DNA of 23,766 nt from JBPCPM01 sp050999155 (lineage in GTDB: Bacteria > Actinomycetota > Thermoleophilia > Solirubrobacterales > 70-9). The translations under genes and the position numbers were made by a program. Where the stretch lies: contig JBPCPM010000032.1 in the NCBI GenBank assembly GCA_050999155.1, positions 1-23,766 on the forward strand. Reading direction: 5' to 3'. Of this stretch, positions 15,306 through 23,699 are shown piece by piece (position 1 is the stretch's first letter; every line of letters begins with the position of its first letter). Below the pieces are notes generated by a model. The model worked only from the letters and a program-made list of their open reading frames with translations. It had not been told where the DNA came from and did not search any database.

Positions 15306-16892
15306 CTAGGGGGTCTGGCCGAGGGCCTCGCTCCTGCGCAGGCCACGCAGCTCGCTGAGCATCCGCTCCAGCCGCGGCTCGCTGCTGGTGTCGAGGAACT
15401 CCATGGCGCGCGCGATGGCCGGATGGACCTCGGAGATCCGCTCGTGCATGGCCTGGGCGACGGCCCGGTAGGTGGGATGGCCCTCGCGGCCCGAGCGCAG
15501 CTCGATCAGCTGCATGGCCTCGCGGGCGTTGAGATCGAGCACATACCGGATGCGGTAGCCCAGGCACAGGGCGTACGGCGCGGCGTGGATCATGCCGGCG
15601 GCCTCGAGCCGCGCGAACTCCTCACGTGAGCGGTCCAGCGCGGCCTGGTAGGCGTCTCCGGCGCCGGCGTCGGTCACCTCTTCGGGGACACCGGCGCCGA
15701 GCTCGGGGGTCAGGCGCTGCCACTGGCAGGTCAGCATCCGGTGCCGCTGGAGGTCGCGGAAGGCGCCGTAGTCGGAGACGATCTCGAACCGGTAGCGCAC
15801 GGCTTCCCAGCCGCGCCCGGGCCGGTGGCGCCGGTTCTCCCGGTCGCCTACGAGCTCGGCGAGAACATCGGCGAGCTGGTCGCCGGCCAGGGCGTCGACG
15901 GCGTCGCGGATCTGCTGCTCCCCCGTGCCCGCAGACTCGAAGAGGCAGGCGGCGACCAGGCGGCGCTCATCGCCCTCGACGTGGGTCAGCTCCACCGAGG
16001 GGCCGTCGGCCGGGGGGCGCTCGTCGAGGCCCATCCGCGCAACCCAGCGCTCCGTCGCCTGGCGGCGCTCGTCGAGGTAGGTGATCCACCGACCGCCCCG
16101 CTCCGGCCGGTCCACCCGCGAGACGAAGCTGGGGATCATCGCCCCCAGCTCGACGCCCATCATCGTCCCCAGCTCGCGGGCCTCGGGGAGGGGGTGGGCG
16201 GCCAGGCGCAGCAGCAGCTGCTCGTAGGCCTGGCCCGAGGCGAAGATGCCGACGTGGCTGAGGGTGGCCGCGGGTAGCAGACCGCGCAGGAGATCCAAGG
16301 CCTTGGCCCGGATCGAGCGCTCCCAGGCGCCCTGGGGTTCGTCGCCCCGCGGCCACCGCTCGGCGGCCCACCGCTCGACGGGTTCGATCGACGTGGCGTA
16401 GGCCCGGAACACATGGGCCATCGCGTCGGTGAACCGGGGGCCGAGGTCCTCGTCGCGGTAGTGGCGGAACCCACCGCCGGGCATCGGATCGTCGTACCGG
16501 ATGTAGCGGGTCGACTGCTCGAGGTAGGAGGCCAGGCGGCCCCGCTGCAGCACCTTGGTGAGGATGTTCGACACCCACTCGCAGGCGATGTGGGCCCCGC
16601 CGAGCTGGGCGACCGAGTCGTCGCCGTAGCCGACGAAGATCCGCTCGTACAGGGCGGCAGCCCGGTCGCCCTCGCCCTCGGTGAAGACCTGACCGCCGGC
16701 CACGTCGTCGGCGAACTCCTCGATGAACAGGCGGCGCAGCGTGCCGGGGTACCGCGAGTAGCGGGCGAACAGCGCGCCCTTGACCGTCTCGGGGAGGTTG
16801 ACGAGCCCGAACACCGGCCGGTCGAGGTTGGTGAAGTGCGGCGCGAGCGTCTGGCGCTCGGCGTCGGAGAACGTGTCGACGGGGTACCGCAC
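15306..16892 (-). CDS. Tandem-domain ThyX-like (FAD-dependent thymidylate synthase family) protein
   Basis: A 528-residue protein, about twice the usual ThyX length of 220-250, built from two ThyX-like halves. The canonical ThyX motif is RHRxxSxNxxSxR. The first half (residues 117-130) has RGRLASYLEQSTRY, keeping the Ser, EQS and Arg-Tyr but with Gly for His. The second half (383-395) has RHRMLTCQWQRLT, keeping RHR but with Thr and Gln at the Ser and Asn positions. The substrate-binding NAR signature is kept only in the second half (DLNAREAMQLIELR); the first reads ASGQAYEQLLLRL. ThyX methylates dUMP using methylene-tetrahydrofolate, FAD and NADPH. Whether this protein does so, or is a divergent flavoprotein, is open. 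The start is the GTG at 16892 preceding MRYPVDTFSDAER. Confidence 0.85.
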   Translation of the reverse strand: MRYPVDTFSDAERQTLAPHFTNLDRPVFGLVNLPETVKGALFARYSRYPGTLRRLFIEEFADDVAGGQVFTEGEGDRAAALYERIFVGYGDDSVAQLGGAHIACEWVSNILTKVLQRGRLASYLEQSTRYIRYDDPMPGGGFRHYRDEDLGPRFTDAMAHVFRAYATSIEPVERWAAERWPRGDEPQGAWERSIRAKALDLLRGLLPAATLSHVGIFASGQAYEQLLLRLAAHPLPEARELGTMMGVELGAMIPSFVSRVDRPERGGRWITYLDERRQATERWVARMGLDERPPADGPSVELTHVEGDERRLVAACLFESAGTGEQQIRDAVDALAGDQLADVLAELVGDRENRRHRPGRGWEAVRYRFEIVSDYGAFRDLQRHRMLTCQWQRLTPELGAGVPEEVTDAGAGDAYQAALDRSREEFARLEAAGMIHAAPYALCLGYRIRYVLDLNAREAMQLIELRSGREGHPTYRAVAQAMHERISEVHPAIARAMEFLDTSSEPRLERMLSELRGLRRSEALGQTP

Positions 16893-16943
16893 GGGTCGCT
16901 CATCCTAGAGCCGCGGCTGGCGGTCGGACCGAACGGCGCGCGG

Positions 16944-16949
16944 TAGGGT
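16944..16949 (+). promoter_or_regulatory. Candidate -10 box TAGGGT pointing to a GTG at 16957
   Basis: TAGGGT is followed by 7 nt and a GTG at 16957. That GTG is in a different frame from the diguanylate cyclase body, which supports a frame break near 17030-17035 (see findings). Confidence 0.5.
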
Positions 16950-16966
16950 CCCCTCGGTGGGGGAGC

Positions 16967-17953
16967 ATGGCACGAGCAACCCGGCAGACCGGGCGATTGC
17001 CGAGGACGACACGGTCGCCGGACGGGTCGCCCGGGTTCATGTTCGTCGCCGGCGGCCTCGCGCTGCTGCCCAGCGTGGTCTTGCTCGCCAGTGCGACAAG
17101 CGCCGCATACGTCGCGATCGCGATTGCGCTGGGTGTTGGTGCCGGGTGCCTGGTGGTCGATTGGGGGCGACTGCCGCACTGGACGCTTCACGTCACCACG
17201 GCTATTGGCACCGTGCTCATCGGGATGATCGTCTACGGGACCGGCAGCCTGTTCTACGGCTGGTACTTCATGCTTCCCGTCGCCTACGCGGCGCTGTGGC
17301 TCGATCGGCGGGGCGTGCTCGCCCACGGAGTGTTGGCCTCCACGGTCCTGCTCGCGCCGACGATCTACGAACCGGACATGGTCCGTCAGGTGGCCCGCCA
17401 AGCCTCGGTCGCGGTGCCGACGGTCGCCCTGCTCGCGGCCGTCATCGTGGCCTTGCGTGGGCAGTTGGAGGAGCGCGGCCGGGTGTTCCGCCGCGCCTCG
17501 TTGCGCGACGAGCTCACCGGGGTCGGCAACTACCGCCGCCTGATGAGCGCGCTCGATGAGGCGACCGACGACCGCAGGCAGCGCACCTTCGCGCTGCTGG
17601 TCTGCGACCTCGACCGCTTCAAGCAGATCAACGACACCGACGGCCACCAGGAGGGCGACCGGGTCCTCGACGAGGTGGCCGACGCGATCGTTGATGCGGT
17701 TCGCGGCGAGGACCTCGTGTTTCGCCAGGGCGGCGACGAGTTCGCGATCCTCGCGCCGGAGGCGGACGGTGCCCAGGCCGAGATGGTGGCCGAGCGGATC
17801 GCCGACCGGGTGGGACGGGTCCGCTCAAGCCAGGGACAGGTAGGGGTGACCGTCGGCTGGGCCGTCCACCCCGAGGACGCCGCCACCGCCGAGGCCCTGA
17901 TGGGCGCGGCGGACGAGCACATGATGGACCGCAAGCCGGCCGGCGCTCGCTGA
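16967..17953 (+). CDS. Membrane-bound diguanylate cyclase (GGDEF)
   Basis: A 328-residue protein. About five or six transmembrane segments (residues 23-163) are followed by a short coiled linker (LRGQLEERGRVFRRASLRDELTGVGN) and a GGDEF domain. The GGDEF motif is intact at 255-259, with a RxxD product-inhibition site RGED at 246-249 and the metal-binding Asp in LLVCDLDRFKQIND. It should therefore make c-di-GMP from two GTP at the membrane. The ATG at 16967 gives an odd basic, Pro/Thr-rich N-terminus. A GTG at 16957 in another frame reads VGEHGTSNPADRAIAEDDTV and lies 7 nt after TAGGGT, so the natural N-terminus was probably that one, joined by removing one G near 17033. Its gene is divergent from the ThyX-like gene. 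Confidence 0.92.
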   Translation: MARATRQTGRLPRTTRSPDGSPGFMFVAGGLALLPSVVLLASATSAAYVAIAIALGVGAGCLVVDWGRLPHWTLHVTTAIGTVLIGMIVYGTGSLFYGWYFMLPVAYAALWLDRRGVLAHGVLASTVLLAPTIYEPDMVRQVARQASVAVPTVALLAAVIVALRGQLEERGRVFRRASLRDELTGVGNYRRLMSALDEATDDRRQRTFALLVCDLDRFKQINDTDGHQEGDRVLDEVADAIVDAVRGEDLVFRQGGDEFAILAPEADGAQAEMVAERIADRVGRVRSSQGQVGVTVGWAVHPEDAATAEALMGAADEHMMDRKPAGAR

Positions 17954-17960
17954 CGCTCGC

Positions 17961-18005
17961 CGAGCGCTCGATTCCGTCCGTATAGAGCATGAAATCGAGC
18001 GCTCG
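17961..18005. terminator. Perfect 13-bp inverted repeat between convergent genes
   Basis: CGAGCGCTCGATT (17961-17973) and AATCGAGCGCTCG (17993-18005) are perfect complements around a 19-base loop. It occupies the short gap between the convergent GGDEF and AEC permease genes, so a bidirectional terminator is likely. Each arm itself contains the palindrome CGAGCGCTCG, also seen at 522-531. Confidence 0.6.
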
Positions 18006-18013
18006 TCTGTGAG

Positions 18014-18922
18014 CTACGCCAGGATGACCGCTCCGACGAGCGCCACCGCCGTGCTCCAGAAGATCGTCGATGCCACGAGCTGGCGGTCCAGGCCGTAGGC
18101 GTGCGCGACGATCAGGCTGTTGATGCCCGTCGGCATCGCCGCGAGCAGCAGGTAGGGGTCGGGCAGGTCGATGAGCGGGGCGGCCGCGAGGGCCAGCAGC
18201 CCCGGGGCGACGGCCAGCCGCAGGACCATCGCGACGGCGACCGGCGCGCTTAGGGCCGGCGGCAGGCGCAGCCGTCCCGGGCCCGACTGCTCGCCAAGCG
18301 TGACCCCGACAGCCCAGAACCCGAGCGGGAGCAACGCGATGACGATGACGTATGAGGCGTCGACAAGAGCCTGCGGAGCGAGGGACTCGGGGGCGAGCAG
18401 TCCCGCCGCGGCGGCGATCAGCGGGGGGTTGCGGCTGAAGAAGGACAGCAGCCGCGCGCGCGTTCCCGTGGCCGAGGTTCCGAAGGCCGCGCCGACGGCG
18501 AAGGCGCCGACGAGCAGCATCGGGGCGGCGACCAGGACATCGAAGGCCACGGCCTGGGGCAGGGCGTCGCCTCCGAGGATGGCCACGGTCGCCGGGTAGC
18601 CGAGGTAGGCGCTGTTGACCACGATGACCACGCAGATCAGCGCGCCCGTCTGCGCGGGCGACAGGCCCAACAGGTGGTCGGCCACGAACCACGCGACCAC
18701 CCCGACGGCGGCGAGCGCCCCGTAGGACAGGCCGATGCCGACCCCCACGTCGACCGTCAGCTCCAGACGGGCGAGGTTCACGAAGGCCACGAACGGCACC
18801 AGCGAGTAGAGGGCGACGGTGAGCCCCCTCTGGGCGGTCGCGCTCGCGCCACCGGGCCAGCGGTAGGCGCTGGCCAGCCCGGCGGCGGTCGCCGCCACGA
18901 CCACCACGGTGATCAGGGCCAC
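18014..18922 (-). CDS. AEC-family (auxin efflux carrier-like) permease
   Basis: A 302-residue transporter with about ten hydrophobic segments in the AEC pattern. Family-typical pieces are VALYSLVPFVAFVNLARLEL in the first half, the IVVNSAYLGYPATVAILG signature in the fourth to fifth helices, FFSRNPPLIAAAAGLL in the middle, and AMPTGINSLIVAHAYGLD near the end. AEC proteins export organic anions such as malate or other carboxylates; the substrate here is unknown. The GTG start at 18922 lies only 6 bp after the nuoN stop on the same strand, so it is probably co-transcribed with the complex I genes. It ends at the convergent inverted repeat. Confidence 0.92.
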   Translation of the reverse strand: MALITVVVVAATAAGLASAYRWPGGASATAQRGLTVALYSLVPFVAFVNLARLELTVDVGVGIGLSYGALAAVGVVAWFVADHLLGLSPAQTGALICVVIVVNSAYLGYPATVAILGGDALPQAVAFDVLVAAPMLLVGAFAVGAAFGTSATGTRARLLSFFSRNPPLIAAAAGLLAPESLAPQALVDASYVIVIALLPLGFWAVGVTLGEQSGPGRLRLPPALSAPVAVAMVLRLAVAPGLLALAAAPLIDLPDPYLLLAAMPTGINSLIVAHAYGLDRQLVASTIFWSTAVALVGAVILA

Positions 18923-18928
18923 GAGCGG

Positions 18929-20449
18929 CTAGAGGAACGGCTTGAGGCCTTCGCCGGCCTTGGCCGCCCAGTCCGCGAGCGGGCTGACGACGATGCCGAA
19001 GAAGACCGTGAGGACCGCGGCCACGATGGCGGGAACCGTGACCTCGAGCTGGCGCCTGGGCTCGTCGGCCTCGGGGGCGCCGCCGGCCATGGCGGGGATC
19101 TCGCGCCCGTCGTCGCGGCGCACGGCCGGGGCGACCTCGCCCTCCATCCACATGGCGGCGATGATCCGCAGGTAGTAGCCGAGGGAGATCATCGTGCCGA
19201 TCGCGATCGCGACGCCGAGCCAGGTGTAGTCGCCGCCGACCGATGCGTTGAACAGGAACAGCTTGCCGGTGAAGCCCGCCGTGCCGGGCAACCCCGCGAG
19301 CCCGAGCATGGCGATGGTCATGACGGCGGCCATCCCGGGACGGATCCGCCCGAGGCCCGACAGCGCGCGGATGTCGTCGCCGAGGTCGGTCTCGCGCTCG
19401 CGGACGATCACGACGGCGAAGGCCGCGAGGTTCATGACCGTGTAGACGGCGAGGTAGTAGACCAGCGCCTCGACGCCGGCGGCGGTGGCGACGATGACGC
19501 CGACGAGCATGTAGCCGGACTGGGCCACGCCGGAGTAGGCGAGGATGCGCTTGACCGAGTGCTGGGTCAGTGCGCCGACGTTGCCGACGAGCATCGAGAT
19601 CACGGCGACCACGCCGAGCGCGTCCCCCCAGTCGGGCTGCAGCGGGCCCAGCGCCACGTCGAACATCCGGATGAACACGGCGAAGCCCGCGGCCTTGGTC
19701 GCGACGGCCATGAAGGCGGTGACCGGGGTCGGCGCTCCCTCGTAGACGTCGGGGGTCCACTGGTGGAAGGGGGCGAGCGAGACCTTGAAGGCCATGCCGG
19801 TGGCGATCAGGCCGACGCCGAGCAGCGCGAGCGGATCTCCCAGCAGCCCCTGCTCGCCGAGCGCATCGGCGATCTCGCGGAAGTCGGTCGAGCCCGAGGC
19901 GCCGTAGATCAGCGCGAGCCCGTACAGCAGGGTGGCCGAGCCGAGCGAGCCGATGATCAGGTACTTGAGCCCCGACTCGAGCGAGTGCTGGCGCCGCACC
20001 GAGGCGGCGCACAGGGTGTAGAGCGGGATCGACAGGATCTCCAGGGCGATGAAGAACGTGATGAGGTTCTGCGCCTGGGCGAGCATGACCATGCCCAGCA
20101 CCGAGCCGACGAGCATCGTCAGGTACTCACCGCGCCCGGCGGTGATCGCCGCCGGCTCGCGCCAGGAGAACAGCACGGCGACCATGCCCGAGGCCACGGC
20201 GAGCATCGAGATGCCGGTGGCCAGGCCGTCGAGGCGCAGCGTGCCGAGCACCAGGTCGGACTGCTCGCCGCCCTTCCACACGAGAAGGCCCATGGTCACG
20301 GTGAGGCCGACCAGGCTGACGGCGCTCGCACTCCAGCGGATGGCCTTGCCGGGCAGCGTGCCGGTGATCATCACCAGCGCCGTGGTAACCATCAGCGCGA
20401 TCAGCGGCGAGAGCGCCGCGTAGTCCATGGGGGGATGCTCGAAGTTCAC
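18929..20449 (-). CDS. nuoN: NADH-quinone oxidoreductase subunit N
   Basis: A 506-residue, 14-helix antiporter-like subunit of respiratory complex I. The TM5 glutamate thought to take part in proton transfer is kept (Glu137 in FFIALEILSIPLYTL). So is the lysine region before the conserved loop (GMAFKVSLAPFHQWTPDVYEGAPTP is characteristic of NuoN). MLGLAGLPGTAGFTGKLFLF is the late-helix lysine motif. It starts with a GTG overlapping the nuoM stop (GTGA); an ATG at residue 8 is an alternative. A polar loop near the end (RRDDGREIPAMAGGAPEADE) is long for the family. It is the last nuo gene and is followed after 6 bp by the AEC permease. Confidence 0.96.
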   Translation of the reverse strand: MNFEHPPMDYAALSPLIALMVTTALVMITGTLPGKAIRWSASAVSLVGLTVTMGLLVWKGGEQSDLVLGTLRLDGLATGISMLAVASGMVAVLFSWREPAAITAGRGEYLTMLVGSVLGMVMLAQAQNLITFFIALEILSIPLYTLCAASVRRQHSLESGLKYLIIGSLGSATLLYGLALIYGASGSTDFREIADALGEQGLLGDPLALLGVGLIATGMAFKVSLAPFHQWTPDVYEGAPTPVTAFMAVATKAAGFAVFIRMFDVALGPLQPDWGDALGVVAVISMLVGNVGALTQHSVKRILAYSGVAQSGYMLVGVIVATAAGVEALVYYLAVYTVMNLAAFAVVIVRERETDLGDDIRALSGLGRIRPGMAAVMTIAMLGLAGLPGTAGFTGKLFLFNASVGGDYTWLGVAIAIGTMISLGYYLRIIAAMWMEGEVAPAVRRDDGREIPAMAGGAPEADEPRRQLEVTVPAIVAAVLTVFFGIVVSPLADWAAKAGEGLKPFL

Positions 20450-21963
20450 GGGACCCTCCGGTCGGCGGTCTCGGTGGTCTCGGGGGCGGTCACGGCGCCG
20501 ATGGTCTGCTTGACGGTGGCCTCGGTCTGCTCGAAGACCACGCCGGGCCGCAGGGCGAAGACGACGATCAGCAGGACGACCGGCGCCAGCACGATGCCCT
20601 CGCGGAAGCTCAGCTCACGGGAGGGGATGTCGGTGGTCTCGGCGGGGGTCTCGGCGCGCCAGTCGCCGTGCATCGTCATCTGGAACATGCGCAGGCCGTA
20701 GAAGGCGGCCATGGCGACCCCGGTCGAGGCGAGGATCGCCCACGCCGGGTTGTGGAGGAACACGCCGTAGAGGATGGCGAACTCGCCGATGAAGTTCGGG
20801 GAGCCGGGCATGGCAAGCAGGGCGAGCGTGGTGACGAGAAACAGGGCGGTCAGCACCGGCGCGCGCCGGCCCATCCCGCCCATGACGGCGATGTCATCCG
20901 AGCCCAGCCGTGCGTGGAGCATGGCGGCGACGGCGAACACGGCGAGCACCACGATGCCGTGGGTGACCATGAGCAGGATCGCCCCGTCGGAGCCCTCGGT
21001 CTGGAGGCTGAAGATGCCCATCAAGATGAATCCGAGCTGGGCCATCGAGGAAAAGCCGGCGATCAGGCGCAGGCTGGTCTGGGTGAAGGCCAGGGCCGAC
21101 CCGTAGCCGATGCTGATCAGCCCGATCAGCAGCATCGTCTCCTGGAAGTCGATGGCCGCCTTGGGGAACAGGGGAAGGGCAAAGGCGAGAAATCCGTAGG
21201 CACCCACCTTGGACAGCACACCCGACAGGAGGGCCAGCACGGGCAGCGGGCAGGAGCGGTAGGCGTCGGGCATCCAGCCGTGCACCAAGAAGGCGGGCAT
21301 CTTGATCAAAAACGCGGCGGCGAAGAACACGAAAAGCCACTTCTGCGAGCCCTCGGAGAGCGAGCCTTCGAGCAGGTCGGGCATCGCGTAGCTGACCGTC
21401 GCGCCGATCTGCCCGGGCTCGGTGAGCAACCCGGCGGCCACGGCGGCGACGAGCATCAGCAGCGAGCCGATCAGCGTGTAGATGATCATCTTGGTCGTGG
21501 CCCGGACCCGGTCCCCGACGCCCCACGACCCGATCAAGAAGTAGAACGGGATCAGCATCAGGTCGAAGAACAAGACGAAGAGGATGAGGTCGTCGGCCAG
21601 GAAGGCCCCGAGCGTCGCCGTCTCGGCCAGGCCGAGCATGAAGCTGTACAGGCGCGGGCTCTCGCGCTCGTCGAGCGCCGACCAGACGGCTGCGGCGAGC
21701 CACATCACGGCGGTGAGCAGCACGAGCACGATGCTGATCCCGTCGACGCCGATCCGGTAGTGGATGCCGAGCGCCGCGATCCAGTCGATGTCGGTGACGA
21801 ACTGCAGCGCGGTCTGGTCCTGGGGGAATCCGATCGTGATCCCGATGGCAAAGCCGAGCGTGACGGCCGAGCCGAGCGCGATCACCCAGCCACTGCCGCG
21901 GCCGGGGAACAGCAGGGCCACCAGGGCGAAGGCGAGCGGCAGCCAGAGGATGACGTTGGACAT
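20446..21963 (-). CDS. nuoM: NADH-quinone oxidoreductase subunit M
   Basis: A 505-residue, 14-helix antiporter-like subunit of complex I (proton pumping coupled to NADH oxidation). The family pattern is clear: YRIGVDGISIVLVLLTAV early, IKMPAFLVHGWMPDAY with its Lys and His, GFSSMAQLGFILMG, and LALLAMPGSPNFIGEFAIL. The TM5 carboxylate is aspartate (Asp134 in LFFDLMLIPFYFLIGSWG), whereas E. coli NuoM has Glu144 there. The start ATG shares one base with the nuoL stop (TGATG), and the stop overlaps nuoN, so all three are translationally coupled. Confidence 0.96.
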   Translation of the reverse strand: MSNVILWLPLAFALVALLFPGRGSGWVIALGSAVTLGFAIGITIGFPQDQTALQFVTDIDWIAALGIHYRIGVDGISIVLVLLTAVMWLAAAVWSALDERESPRLYSFMLGLAETATLGAFLADDLILFVLFFDLMLIPFYFLIGSWGVGDRVRATTKMIIYTLIGSLLMLVAAVAAGLLTEPGQIGATVSYAMPDLLEGSLSEGSQKWLFVFFAAAFLIKMPAFLVHGWMPDAYRSCPLPVLALLSGVLSKVGAYGFLAFALPLFPKAAIDFQETMLLIGLISIGYGSALAFTQTSLRLIAGFSSMAQLGFILMGIFSLQTEGSDGAILLMVTHGIVVLAVFAVAAMLHARLGSDDIAVMGGMGRRAPVLTALFLVTTLALLAMPGSPNFIGEFAILYGVFLHNPAWAILASTGVAMAAFYGLRMFQMTMHGDWRAETPAETTDIPSRELSFREGIVLAPVVLLIVVFALRPGVVFEQTEATVKQTIGAVTAPETTETADRRVP

Positions 21964-23699
21964 CAGCCGCTCACCACCAGGAAGTAGAGACCGAGGCCGG
22001 CGAACCCGCCCAACAGCAGCAGCGCGTAGGAGCGCAGGAAGCCGGACTGCGTCTCGCGCACCATGCCTCCGGCCCCGCGGACCATCGAGGTCGTGCCGTT
22101 GACGAGGCCGTCGACCACGGTGCTCTCGAAGACCTGCCGGAACCAGGCGCCCACACGGAACACCGGCCGCAGGAGCATGTACTCGATCGCTTCGTCGAAG
22201 TACCAGCGGTTGGAGAGGAACCGGTGCACCGGCGCGAGGCGCTCACGCATGCTGTCGGTGGTCGAGGGCCAGCGGCTGAGAAACAGGACGTAGGCGATCG
22301 CGATCCCGATCAGGGCGATGATGCCGCCGATGATCAGGCCCTCGACGGCCTTCTCGGTCGGCACCTTGATCTCCAGGAACTTCGAGCCCTCGAAGCTCGG
22401 CTCGAGGAAGGTCTCGACGACGTGCTCGCCGCCGGGGAACTGCAGGAAGCCCGCGAACAGGGCGCCGGCAGCCAGGCCGCCCATGGCGACCTTCATCGGC
22501 CAGTTGCGCTCGGCGATGTGGTGGTCGGGGCCGGGGAAGCCGACGTCGTGGTCCTCGGTCTCGCCGGTGGCAGGATTGACGATCTCGTCGGGGTGGGCGA
22601 TCTCGCCCTGGCGAACCAGGGCAGCCTCCTCGCACTCCGGTCCGAAGAACACGCGGAAGACCATCCGGAACGAGTAGGCCGCCGTGAGCAGCGCCCCGGC
22701 GTAGCCGCCCAGGGCGAGGATCGTGTAGATGCCGTGGCGTTCGGAGGCGAACACGAGGATCTCGTCCTTGGAGAAAAAGCCCGACGTAAACGGGAACCCG
22801 GCCAGGGCCAGGGCGCCGATGAGGAACGTGACGAACGTGAACGGCATCGCCTTGCGAAAGCCGCTCATCCGATCGATGTCCTGGACGTGGGCCATCGCCG
22901 CGATGACCGAGCCGGCGCACATGAACAGCAGCGCCTTGAAGAAGGCGTGGGTCATCAGGTGGAACATGCCGGCGGCGTGGGCGCCGATCGACACGGCCAC
23001 GACCATGTAGCCGATCTGGCTCATGGTCGAGTAGGCGATGATCCGCTTGAGGTCGTTGACGACCAGCGCGATCGTCGCCGCCACGAGCAGGGTGGCCAGC
23101 CCGATGAAGGCGGCGATGTCGGCCGCGGTGGGGGCGAGCTCGAACAGCGGGTGCAGGCGGGCGATCAAGTAGACGCCGGCCGTGACCATGGTGGCGGCGT
23201 GGATCAAAGCCGAGACCGGGGTGGGGCCCTCCATGGCGTCGGGCAGCCAGGTGTGCAGCGGCAGCTGGGCGGACTTGGCGAAGGCGCCGACCAGCATCAG
23301 GCACAGGGCGGCGACGAGGGTGCCGGCGTCGGGGGCGAAGGACTTCTCGGCCTCCTCGAAGACCGCGAGGAAGTCCAGCGTGCCGGTCTCGCGCACGATC
23401 AGAAAGCTGCCGAGGACGAGGCCGACGTCGCCGACGACGTTGATGACGAACGCCTTCATCCCGGCCTCGACCGCCGTGCGGCGCCGGTACCAGAAGCTGA
23501 TCAACGCGTACGAGGCGAAGCCGACGAACGCCCAGCCGACGATCAGCAGGGCGAAGTTGCCGGCCAGCACCAACAGCAGCATCGAGAAGACGAAGAAGTT
23601 GAGGTAGCTGAAGAACCGCCGGTAGCCGGGGTCGCCGGCCATGTAGGCCACGGAGGACAGGTGGATGAGAAACGAGACGCCGGTGACGATCAGCGCCAT
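21963..23699 (-). CDS. nuoL: NADH-quinone oxidoreductase subunit L (body, after an in-frame stop)
   Basis: A 578-residue body of NuoL, the largest antiporter-like subunit, carrying the long amphipathic lateral helix at its end. Clear motifs are GAFAKSAQLPLHTWLPDAME, PVSALIHAATMVTAGVYLIARLHP, KRIIAYSTMSQIGYM, MTHAFFKALLFMCAGSVI and FTSGFFSKDEIL. The TM5 glutamate (E. coli Glu144, in GWEGVG) is replaced: the sequence reads GWAFVG with Ala57. The open frame begins at ATG 23699, but NuoL sequence continues upstream in the same frame past a TAA at 23700-23702. The true gene is thus longer and interrupted here, by mutation or by sequence error. It overlaps nuoM by one base. Confidence 0.93.
   Translation of the reverse strand: MALIVTGVSFLIHLSSVAYMAGDPGYRRFFSYLNFFVFSMLLLVLAGNFALLIVGWAFVGFASYALISFWYRRRTAVEAGMKAFVINVVGDVGLVLGSFLIVRETGTLDFLAVFEEAEKSFAPDAGTLVAALCLMLVGAFAKSAQLPLHTWLPDAMEGPTPVSALIHAATMVTAGVYLIARLHPLFELAPTAADIAAFIGLATLLVAATIALVVNDLKRIIAYSTMSQIGYMVVAVSIGAHAAGMFHLMTHAFFKALLFMCAGSVIAAMAHVQDIDRMSGFRKAMPFTFVTFLIGALALAGFPFTSGFFSKDEILVFASERHGIYTILALGGYAGALLTAAYSFRMVFRVFFGPECEEAALVRQGEIAHPDEIVNPATGETEDHDVGFPGPDHHIAERNWPMKVAMGGLAAGALFAGFLQFPGGEHVVETFLEPSFEGSKFLEIKVPTEKAVEGLIIGGIIALIGIAIAYVLFLSRWPSTTDSMRERLAPVHRFLSNRWYFDEAIEYMLLRPVFRVGAWFRQVFESTVVDGLVNGTTSMVRGAGGMVRETQSGFLRSYALLLLGGFAGLGLYFLVVSG

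Noticed and set aside
18674..20701. A 675-residue open frame on the plus strand
   Set aside because: It is the antisense of nuoN and part of the permease; its composition (His/Asp/Gly/Arg-rich) is typical of a shadow frame in GC-rich DNA.
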